The notes under the pieces are model-generated. The model worked only from the letters and a program-made list of their open reading frames with translations, did not search any database and was not told the origin of the DNA. DNA of 5,025 bases from TMED26 sp002694075 (GTDB taxonomy: Bacteria; Pseudomonadota; Alphaproteobacteria; Thalassobaculales; Thalassobaculaceae), in NCBI GenBank assembly GCA_036160575.1, contig JAYYDT010000143.1, positions 1 to 5,025 on the forward strand, in the 5' to 3' direction. This document shows positions 1-5,025 of the stretch, one piece after another. The stretch's first letter is position 1. The number at the start of each line of letters is the position of its first letter. The position numbers and the translations under genes are program-made.

Positions 1-854
1 TCAATGCGCGTGATGTTTTCCACCGCTTGCTGCTCGACCTGTTCGCCGACGCGTAGAATCTGTACCTCGGTCAGGTTAATTTGCTGCTTGGCGCGCGCCA
101 GGGAGCCATTGAGTTGTCCGATTGAGCCCGTCAAGCCGGCCTTCGAGCGTTGCAACGCCAACACCCGCGCTTTGCGTTCAAGCCCTTTGCGGTAGAGATT
201 CTCGACGCCTTCCAGTTCCTGGTCGATCAATTCGATCTGTGCGCGCCGGGCGCTCAACTCCTCGCCATAGGCTTGGATTTGCAGTTTGGTTTGGTCAATC
301 GATCCGAGCATCAGATCGATCCGGCTGGCGGCGGCGCGCTGCCGGGATTGCAAGACGGCGGTTTGCTCCTGGATAATAGAGGCGACATTTGGCTCTTCCG
401 CCGGTATTGGCAGGTCGGAGGGTATCTCGAAGTCTTCAAGATTAGCGGCTTCGGCACGCCAGCGCGCCTGAGTGATCAGCAATTCGGTCAGACGGTTGGT
501 CAATTGCGCTTTGCGGGCACGCGCGCCTTTGTCGTCCAGACGGAGAAGAACCTGCCCTTTGGTCACGCGATCACCTTCGCGCGCCAAGATTTCGGCCACC
601 GTCCCACCATAGAGGTGTTGGATGACTTTTTCATTCGAAATGACCACCAACTTACCTCTGGCGATCACCGCGCTGGTGAGCGGCGCCAAGCCCATCCAAA
701 GGACGAAAACGCCAAAGAAAGCTCCAATGATGCCGTATCCGAACAGGGACGCCGAACGCCAACCGGGCTTGGCCAGGGCGCTCACTCTTTCGAACGGATC
801 GAAATTGGTGCGTGGGGCCGGTGGCGGCGATTCGGCGTTTTCAACCAAACTCAT
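1..854 (-). CDS. HlyD-family type I secretion membrane fusion (periplasmic adaptor) protein, C-terminus cut off by window edge
   Basis: This is the adaptor subunit that links an inner-membrane ABC exporter to a TolC-like outer-membrane channel. Reading leftward from ATG 854-852 gives 284 codons with no stop before the edge. Residues 1-35 are a Pro/charged cytoplasmic tail. Residues 36-58 form one hydrophobic segment (SLFGYGIIGAFFGVFVLWMG), the usual single N-terminal anchor. Residues 77-108 form the first half of a lipoyl/barrel-sandwich domain (VIQHLYGGTVAEILAREGD, then GQVLLRLDD), a close match to the HlyD/PrtE/PrsE pattern. Residues from about 112 to 284 are rich in Gln, Glu, Arg and Leu and look like the long alpha-helical hairpin (coiled coil). 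Family members are about 430-470 residues, so roughly the last third is missing: the second lipoyl half and the C-terminal beta domain. The start overlaps the stop of the ABC gene (ATGA) and has a GAGGA Shine-Dalgarno sequence 6 nt upstream, so translational coupling is likely. The family call is secure; the substrate is unknown. Confidence 0.93.
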   Translation of the reverse strand, partial: MSLVENAESPPPAPRTNFDPFERVSALAKPGWRSASLFGYGIIGAFFGVFVLWMGLAPLTSAVIARGKLVVISNEKVIQHLYGGTVAEILAREGDRVTKGQVLLRLDDKGARARKAQLTNRLTELLITQARWRAEAANLEDFEIPSDLPIPAEEPNVASIIQEQTAVLQSRQRAAASRIDLMLGSIDQTKLQIQAYGEELSARRAQIELIDQELEGVENLYRKGLERKARVLALQRSKAGLTGSIGQLNGSLARAKQQINLTEVQILRVGEQVEQQAVENITRI

Positions 855-2650
855 GCCGTTTCCTCGCTGGAGGCGGGTGTTTTGTCGTCGGCAGCCTGCT
901 TGCTGGTTTCCGTCGCCTGATTGGTGACCCGTTTACGCTGATCGTCGCGGACCGGCACGATCACATTTTCGCGGTCGGTGAACTTTTGCACCGAACCATT
1001 GGAAAGGATCAGCACTTTATCGACGAACTGCAAAACATTGGGCCGATGGGCGATGACCAGCACCATGGCGTTTCGCGCTTTCGCGTTAAGGATGGCGTTT
1101 TTTAGAGCTTCGTCACCGTCCCGATCGAGATGGGCGTTGGGCTCATCCAGGATCAAAAGATGGGGGTCTTTGTACATGGCGCGCGCCAGGGCGACTCTTT
1201 GGCGTTGCCCGCCGGACAGCAGAGACCCTTGGTCGCCAACATCGGTATCGAATTCTTCGGGAAGGTTTTGGATGACCGGGGCCAAACCGGCCTTTTCGGC
1301 AGCCGCCATAATGCTCTCGGCGGTGGCATGTGGATCCAAGCGGGAAATATTATCACGCACCGTTCCCGACAAGAGTTCCACATTCTGCGGCAGGTAGCCA
1401 ATATGGCGGCCCAGGTGTTCACTTGGCCAGGCGAAGACGTCGAAGCCGGACAGGCGCGCGGTGCCGGTGGTTGGTTTCAACAATCCCACCATGATATTTG
1501 CCAGGGTGGTCTTCCCGGCCGCCGACGGTCCGACGACGCCAATTACCTCGCCAGGTTCAACCCGGAAGTTGACGTTGGAGAGGATGGGACGCTCCATACC
1601 CGGTACCGAGTAGGTCACATTCTCGATTTCAAGCGCCCCTTTGGGCTCATCGGGCACCACGGTCGATCGCGGCCGATCAACCATTTCGTCAAGGGCGTCG
1701 TTGATCGATTTATAGGCGTCGCGCATTTGAAAAATCGACTGGTAGTTGCCGACAGCGGCCTCCAGCGGCATCAGGGCGCGCCCCACGATTATGACCGACG
1801 CCATCATGGACCCCGGCCCCAGAGTGCTTCCGGGTGCCATGATTTCCATGGCCGCGGCGGTCATCACACCCATTTGGACACCCATCCGAAAGAACTTGGT
1901 GAGTGCGGCGAAAATGGCTGCGCGGCGGCTTGCCTTGTTTTGGAATTCGATGGTCTCTTCATTGTCGTGGTGCCACCGATCAACAATGACCGGGGTGAGC
2001 CCCATCGATTGCACGACGTCTGAGTTGCGAACCGCCGCTGAGACATCCTTGGTCGATCGCGCCATCGCACTATTGGCCTGCAGCATGGCTGACTTCGTGG
2101 TCCAGTCGCTGGCGAGGGCCAGCAGCACCAAAACCATGGCCCCGAAGGTGGCGATGAGGCCGACGTTAAAATTCAAAATGAAAAGGATACCCATGAAAAT
2201 TGGAATCCACGGCACATCCAGCATGTTGAACATCGCTGGGCTGGTCAGCAAAGACCGAAATAGCGTCACTTGCCGAACCGCGTCGATGGATTTGATTTTA
2301 CCTCGGGTGAGTGCGCTGGTTAGCGAGGCATAGAGCACCCGCGACCCTAGCCGGCGGTCGATAAACGTGCCGACATTTATGAAAACGTAGGACCTCGCCA
2401 TGTCGACGATCGCCTGGATGAACAGCGCGAACATCGCCATCAGGAACAGCGCCGCCAGGGTGGCCATATTGAAGCTGGAGAGGACACGCGTGAATACCGA
2501 AAACATGTAGATCGGCAGCACCAGGATAAACAGGTTCACGATGAAGCTGAACACGGCTACCGTGACAAATGCGCCACGACACTCCTTCAGCGCGTCGCGG
2601 AGGGCGTTTCTGGTCGCGATGTTGTCATCGCTCAAATTCTGCTCATCCAT
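851..2650 (-). CDS. Type I secretion system permease/ATPase (PrtD/AprD/PrsD-type ABC exporter)
   Basis: This is a fused membrane-plus-ATPase half transporter of 599 residues, acting as an inner-membrane dimer that energises one-step protein export with an HlyD adaptor and a TolC-like channel. Residues 28-50 and 62-83 are the first membrane spans, with further hydrophobic segments near 141-181 and 255-297. The N-terminal RNALRDALKECRGAFVTV and IYMFSVFTRVL match the PrtD pattern, and there is no C39 peptidase-like domain before the first span. The nucleotide-binding domain covers about 340-555. It has Walker A G374-T381 (GPSAAGKT), Q-loop Q422 (GYLPQN), signature LSGGQ 478-482, Walker B plus D-loop LLILDEPNAHLD (498-509, catalytic E503) and H-loop H535 (VIAHR). 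All catalytic motifs are intact. The last 40 or so residues are a polar, charged tail beyond the ATPase fold. It is the first gene of the operon. Its own ribosome site is weak (only GCGAG-like bases before ATG 2650). Family length is usually about 550-600. The exported substrate cannot be told from this sequence. Confidence 0.95.
   Translation of the reverse strand: MDEQNLSDDNIATRNALRDALKECRGAFVTVAVFSFIVNLFILVLPIYMFSVFTRVLSSFNMATLAALFLMAMFALFIQAIVDMARSYVFINVGTFIDRRLGSRVLYASLTSALTRGKIKSIDAVRQVTLFRSLLTSPAMFNMLDVPWIPIFMGILFILNFNVGLIATFGAMVLVLLALASDWTTKSAMLQANSAMARSTKDVSAAVRNSDVVQSMGLTPVIVDRWHHDNEETIEFQNKASRRAAIFAALTKFFRMGVQMGVMTAAAMEIMAPGSTLGPGSMMASVIIVGRALMPLEAAVGNYQSIFQMRDAYKSINDALDEMVDRPRSTVVPDEPKGALEIENVTYSVPGMERPILSNVNFRVEPGEVIGVVGPSAAGKTTLANIMVGLLKPTTGTARLSGFDVFAWPSEHLGRHIGYLPQNVELLSGTVRDNISRLDPHATAESIMAAAEKAGLAPVIQNLPEEFDTDVGDQGSLLSGGQRQRVALARAMYKDPHLLILDEPNAHLDRDGDEALKNAILNAKARNAMVLVIAHRPNVLQFVDKVLILSNGSVQKFTDRENVIVPVRDDQRKRVTNQATETSKQAADDKTPASSEETA
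861..865 (-). promoter_or_regulatory. Ribosome binding site of the HlyD-family gene, inside the ABC gene
   Basis: On the minus strand GAGGA lies 6 nt before the ATG at 854. It sits within the last codons of the ABC transporter gene. Together with the 4-base ATGA stop/start overlap (854-851), it fixes the adaptor start and indicates one polycistronic mRNA with coupled translation. Confidence 0.75.
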
Positions 2651-2811
2651 TGTCGGCTCGCTGGTTTACGGCGGCGCAGCGATGCCATGATGTCGACGTG
2701 ACGCGATACTTTTTGGCAGATCGTTCTCGCCGCGGCTAACTCTGCATTAGAGCTCAGCATTACCCGAAAAGGGAGGCTAGTTCAACGTTTACGCCAAAGT
2801 CGGGGTGCCCC

Positions 2812-2842
2812 TTGACAGCCGCTAAAACACTCGTTTTGTTAT
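2812..2842 (+). promoter_or_regulatory. Candidate sigma70-type promoter of the glycosyltransferase gene
   Basis: A perfect TTGACA (-35) lies at 2812-2817. The best -10 is TGTTAT at 2837-2842 (4 of 6), but its spacer is 19 bases, longer than the preferred 17; a 16-base spacer gives TTTTGT (3 of 6). Transcription would start near 2849, leaving a leader of about 40 bases before ATG 2889. The inverted repeat AAAAC/GTTTT (2824-2837) fills the spacer, where a repressor or activator site could sit. The -35 is convincing; the -10 is only suggestive. Confidence 0.45.
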
Positions 2843-2875
2843 CGCCAAATCAATAAACGCGACCGCGGTATCGGC

Positions 2876-2880
2876 GGAGG
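2876..2880 (+). promoter_or_regulatory. Strong ribosome binding site of the glycosyltransferase gene
   Basis: GGAGG followed by AAA lies 8 bases before ATG 2889, close to a consensus Shine-Dalgarno sequence at ideal spacing. It decides the start at 2889. Confidence 0.85.
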
Positions 2881-2888
2881 AAATCTGG

Positions 2889-4067
2889 ATGGCCCGTATT
2901 CTTCTTGCGTGGGAATTAGGGGACGGCTTTGGGCATGTGTCGCGCATGCTGACCATCGCCGAGGAATTGCGTGATCGCGGTCACGATTGTGTCTTTGTCG
3001 TCCGCAACCTGGAGGTTGTCGCGGCGCGCGTACAGGCGGCCGGCTTTGACGTTTTGCCGGCGCCCACGCAAGCCATCCGATACGCCGCGTCGAACGGACA
3101 CCCGCCGACATCGGTGGGCGATATTCTCGCTTTCATTGGCTTCGCCGAGGTTGAGCGCCTTCGTCCGTTCATCAAAATCTGGACCAGCTTGGTGTCCCGC
3201 TTGGCACCGGATGCAGTGATTTTGGATTACGCGCCAACCGCTCGTTTGGCGATTGGAGACGCGTGTCCCACGATTGTTATCGGCGACGGCTTCACGCTCC
3301 CCCCCGCGATCGATGGCCAATTTCCCAAGTTTCGCAGTAGCGACCGGTTGGTCGACGAGGCCGCCATTCTCGATGTCATTGACCGCGTGCAATCACCCGT
3401 GGCGGGGTGGAAGCCACATATCTTGCCGGACCTCTTTGAAGGCACACAGAATTTCGTGATCACCCTGCCGCAGATGGATTATTACGGTGACCAGCGCCAA
3501 ACCCCGGCGATTGGGCCGATCACACCGCTGCCGAAGCCGGCTAACGGCATCCCCAGCACGGATTTTTTCGCCTATTTGTCAACCGGCTACAAGCATATAC
3601 AGCGCGTCTGCCAAACCATAACGAGCCCACAGCTTTCGGGGTCGCTATTTCTCCGCGATAGCCGCCCTGAAGGACGTGAGACTTTACGCGAACGGGGGTT
3701 GACCGTTCACGAGGCGCCGCAAGATATGGTCGCAATGGCCGAAAAAGCCCGTGTTTTCATCCATCATGGCGGCATTGGCACTTGCGAGACGGTGATGGCC
3801 CTCGGCCGTCCGCAAGTTATTTTTCCGCGGCATGCCGAACAACGTATCAACGCCGCCACGCTCAAACGCGCCGGTGTGGCGATGACCGTGCCCGAGGGTC
3901 CCGACGTGGAGGTTGCCGAGATGGTCCGCCAGGTTCGCGCGTTCGTCGACGATCCACGTCCGCATCAAAAAGCGCGAGAAATCGCCACTGCCCTGGCCCA
4001 ACAGGATCATTCCTCCGTGGCCATTGTTGCGGATGCCTGCGATAGGTTGGTGGCCGGTGCCCGCTAA
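2889..4067 (+). CDS. GT-B fold glycosyltransferase, UGT/MGT-like (nucleotide-sugar dependent)
   Basis: The 392-residue product resembles GT1-type transferases, which move a sugar from a nucleotide donor to a small or lipid acceptor. The N-terminal Rossmann half (about 1-205) opens with MARILLAWELGDGFGHVSRM; GxGH at 13-16 followed by an amphipathic helix and RGHDCVFVV is the usual acceptor-side pattern. ILDYAP (111-116) matches the second strand of that domain. The C-terminal donor half (about 225-392) carries the family signature: IHHGGIGTCET (291-301), ALGRPQVIFPRHAEQRINA (304-322), then KRAGVAMTV. The donor-binding H293-G-G and the acidic-Gln pair near the end of the motif are present, the latter as E317-Q318 instead of the common Asp-Gln. 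No signal peptide or membrane span is visible, so it is probably cytoplasmic or membrane-peripheral. It is not MurG, because the MurG glycine-rich motifs and spacing do not fit. Donor and acceptor cannot be predicted. The gene stands alone on its strand apart from the AroE-like gene 83 bases downstream. Confidence 0.85.
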   Translation: MARILLAWELGDGFGHVSRMLTIAEELRDRGHDCVFVVRNLEVVAARVQAAGFDVLPAPTQAIRYAASNGHPPTSVGDILAFIGFAEVERLRPFIKIWTSLVSRLAPDAVILDYAPTARLAIGDACPTIVIGDGFTLPPAIDGQFPKFRSSDRLVDEAAILDVIDRVQSPVAGWKPHILPDLFEGTQNFVITLPQMDYYGDQRQTPAIGPITPLPKPANGIPSTDFFAYLSTGYKHIQRVCQTITSPQLSGSLFLRDSRPEGRETLRERGLTVHEAPQDMVAMAEKARVFIHHGGIGTCETVMALGRPQVIFPRHAEQRINAATLKRAGVAMTVPEGPDVEVAEMVRQVRAFVDDPRPHQKAREIATALAQQDHSSVAIVADACDRLVAGAR

Positions 4068-4080
4068 TCGCCCATGGCCT

Positions 4081-4108
4081 TTGCAAAACCGCTGTAAGCG
4101 GTTTTAAT
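4081..4108 (+). promoter_or_regulatory. Candidate promoter of the AroE-like gene, overlapping the inverted repeat
   Basis: TTGCAA (4081-4086, 4 of 6 to TTGACA) and TTTAAT (4103-4108, 5 of 6 to TATAAT) are 16 bases apart. Transcription would begin near 4115, giving a leader of about 36 bases to ATG 4151. The hairpin lies across the spacer and into both hexamers. The match may partly reflect the A/T runs of a terminator, so confidence is modest. Confidence 0.35.
4085..4105. terminator. Perfect 9-bp inverted repeat after the glycosyltransferase gene: terminator-like hairpin or operator
   Basis: AAAACCGCT (4085-4093) and AGCGGTTTT (4097-4105) are exact reverse complements around a 3-base loop, GTA. 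The hairpin starts 17 bases after the TAA stop of the glycosyltransferase gene. As RNA it is a GC-centred stem flanked by an A run and a U run, which fits a bidirectional Rho-independent terminator. The U run is only four bases, all of them in the stem, so termination may be weak. It also falls between promoter-like hexamers (separate entry), so it may instead bind a regulator. Confidence 0.6.
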
Positions 4109-4140
4109 CCGTGGATGGGTCGCCCCAAGGCGGCCAAGGC

Positions 4141-4144
4141 AGGA
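4141..4144 (+). promoter_or_regulatory. Ribosome binding site deciding the AroE-like start
   Basis: AGGA lies 6 bases before ATG 4151. An earlier in-frame ATG at 4115 would add 12 residues (MGRPKAAKAGKQ) but has no purine-rich ribosome site, so 4151 is preferred. Confidence 0.6.
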
Positions 4145-4150
4145 AAACAG

Positions 4151-5025
4151 ATGCAAGATATTCTTACTTTGATCGGTAATGAGGTTCGCCCAAAAACGGC
4201 GCGTTTCGCCGCCATTCTCGGCCTGACCCCGTCGAAGGGGGCGCGGTCCCCGGTTCTGTGGAACGCCGCTTACGAAGCGGCGGGCGATGACGCGTCCATG
4301 GTGCCGATGGATGTGACCGAAGCGAATTTACCGGCGTTGGTTGACGCGTTGCGCGCGGACTCGCGCTATCTCGGTGGCGCGGTGGCGGTGCCCCATAAAC
4401 AGGGCTTGTTGCCGCTGCTCGATCATCTCGAGCCGGAGGCAGCACGCATTGGTGCGGTCAATTCCCTCTATCGCCATGCCGACGGCGGGTTGGTCGGCGC
4501 CAACACCGACGGCGCCGGCGCCTTGGCCGAAATCACCGATTTGGTCGGCGGCGCCGAAGAACTCGCCCGTCGGCGAGCGGTGGTTCTTGGATTGGGCGGG
4601 GCCGGTCTGGCGGTGGCGGCCTATTTGGCGGCGGGTGTCAGCGATCTGGCGCTCGCCAACCGGACCCAAGCGACGGCCGCGGCGGCGGCCCAGCGTTTAG
4701 GCGCGCGGCGCATCGATTGGCCGGTAGCTGAGGACGACCTGGCAAACTGCGATCTGGTTGTCAATTGCTCCACAATCGGCTTCGCTGACGGCCCGGCGGG
4801 CAGTCCCCTGGCGGCTGGCGCGCTCGCCGCGCTGCCGGCGACGGCGGCGGTATATGACGTTATCTATCAGCCGCGGGAAACACGCTTGCTGGCGGCCGCG
4901 CGGGCCCGCGGCCTGTCCGCCCGCGATGGATTGGGGATGAATTTAGAGCAGGCGGTGATTGCCTTTGACAAAACCAATCCGGGTTTGCTGCAACGGTCCC
5001 GCCTGCGCCAGGTAATGGCCGATGC
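4151..5025 (+). CDS. Shikimate dehydrogenase (AroE) family oxidoreductase with altered substrate pocket, C-terminus cut by window edge
   Basis: The reading frame is open for 291 codons to the edge. AroE reduces 3-dehydroshikimate to shikimate with NADPH in the cytoplasm, in aromatic amino acid synthesis. Family landmarks in order, with E. coli AroE positions from memory: RSPVLWN (32-38); VPHK with K83 (catalytic Lys65); GAVNSL with N104 (Asn86); GANTDGAG with D120 (catalytic Asp102); the NADP glycine loop GLGGAG (147-152); NRT (170-172) for the 2'-phosphate; VVNCSTIGF (203-211); VYDVIYQP with Y239; DGLGMNLEQA with Q267 (Gln244). The fold and catalytic pair are therefore intact. Odd points: the first Ser of the SxS shikimate-carboxylate motif is A31, the usual NVT before VPxK is A77-V-A79, and about 18 extra residues precede the first strand. 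These suggest a divergent paralogue, possibly with another substrate. The length already exceeds typical AroE (about 270-280), so only a short tail should be missing. The family is near certain; the exact reaction is not. Confidence 0.88.
   Translation, partial: MQDILTLIGNEVRPKTARFAAILGLTPSKGARSPVLWNAAYEAAGDDASMVPMDVTEANLPALVDALRADSRYLGGAVAVPHKQGLLPLLDHLEPEAARIGAVNSLYRHADGGLVGANTDGAGALAEITDLVGGAEELARRRAVVLGLGGAGLAVAAYLAAGVSDLALANRTQATAAAAAQRLGARRIDWPVAEDDLANCDLVVNCSTIGFADGPAGSPLAAGALAALPATAAVYDVIYQPRETRLLAAARARGLSARDGLGMNLEQAVIAFDKTNPGLLQRSRLRQVMAD

Larger units (their letters stand above)
2651..2888. other. Divergent intergenic region between the secretion operon and the glycosyltransferase gene
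   Basis: These 238 bases separate two genes transcribed away from each other and must contain both promoters. On the plus strand a TTGACA hexamer and a strong Shine-Dalgarno sequence are clear (separate entries). On the minus strand the best pair seen is TTGAAC (2785-2780), with only a poor -10 about 17 bases on (TAATGC, 2762-2757), so no minus-strand promoter is called. Small symmetrical elements are GGGG-TG-CCCC (2802-2811), abutting the TTGACA, and AAAAC-ACTC-GTTTT (2824-2837). GCATTA is directly repeated at 2744-2749 and 2757-2762. No small ORF with a convincing start and no RNA gene was found. Confidence 0.6.

Noticed and set aside
150..920. Plus-strand open frame of 256 codons
   Set aside because: It is antisense to the HlyD-family gene and the end of the ABC gene, whose frames give clear family motifs. 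Its protein shows no domain, and long antisense frames are common in GC-rich DNA.
1130..2023. Plus-strand open frame of 297 codons
   Set aside because: It is antisense to the ABC ATPase domain. The translation is low in recognisable motifs and is explained by codon bias of the real gene.
2757..2785. Minus-strand promoter for the secretion operon (TTGAAC, then TAATGC)
   Set aside because: The -35 matches 4 of 6 but the -10 only 2 of 6, so it is no better than chance. A promoter must exist in this region but cannot be placed.
2862..2869. Palindrome ACCGCGGT in the glycosyltransferase leader
   Set aside because: An 8-base palindrome is expected by chance in GC-rich sequence and has no supporting context.
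2916..3392. Minus-strand frame of 158 codons
   Set aside because: It is antisense to the N-terminal half of the glycosyltransferase, with no start signal or domain.
4121..4132. Short hairpin CGCC-CCAA-GGCG before the AroE-like start
   Set aside because: A 4-bp stem is too weak to call as a regulatory structure without conservation data.
4328..4669. Minus-strand frame of 113 codons
   Set aside because: It lies wholly antisense to the AroE-like gene, whose motifs are continuous across it.

Overview
The window looks like chromosomal DNA from a GC-rich Gram-negative bacterium, probably an alphaproteobacterium. The evidence is the GC-rich third codon positions, a PrtD/PrsD-type type I secretion ABC transporter paired with an HlyD-type adaptor, and the overall protein character. 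No rRNA or marker gene fixes the taxon, so this is an inference. No phage, insertion sequence, CRISPR array, tRNA or rRNA is visible.

Layout: (1) Positions 1-2650, minus strand, hold a two-gene type I secretion operon. The ABC permease/ATPase (2650 to 851) comes first, and the membrane fusion protein (854 to beyond position 1) starts inside its stop codon with an ATGA overlap. The adaptor is cut by the left edge and has no entry of its own among simple closed ORFs. (2) Positions 2651-2888 form a 238-bp divergent intergenic region with a perfect TTGACA hexamer and a strong Shine-Dalgarno sequence on the plus strand. (3) Positions 2889-4067, plus strand, encode a GT-B fold, UGT/MGT-like glycosyltransferase. 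(4) Positions 4068-4150 form a short gap with a perfect 9-bp inverted repeat (either a terminator or an operator) that lies exactly between promoter-like hexamers. (5) Positions 4151 to beyond 5025, plus strand, encode a shikimate dehydrogenase (AroE) family protein. It keeps the catalytic Lys/Asp pair and the NADP site but has lost several residues that normally contact shikimate. It is open at the right edge.

How they work together: the ABC protein and HlyD adaptor would form the inner-membrane part of a channel that, with a TolC-like outer-membrane protein, exports a protein with a C-terminal signal. Neither the substrate nor the TolC partner is in the window. The glycosyltransferase is transcribed divergently and may or may not be linked functionally. 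The AroE-like gene may be a housekeeping aromatic biosynthesis gene or a paralogue with another substrate; its altered substrate pocket is the most notable feature of the window.
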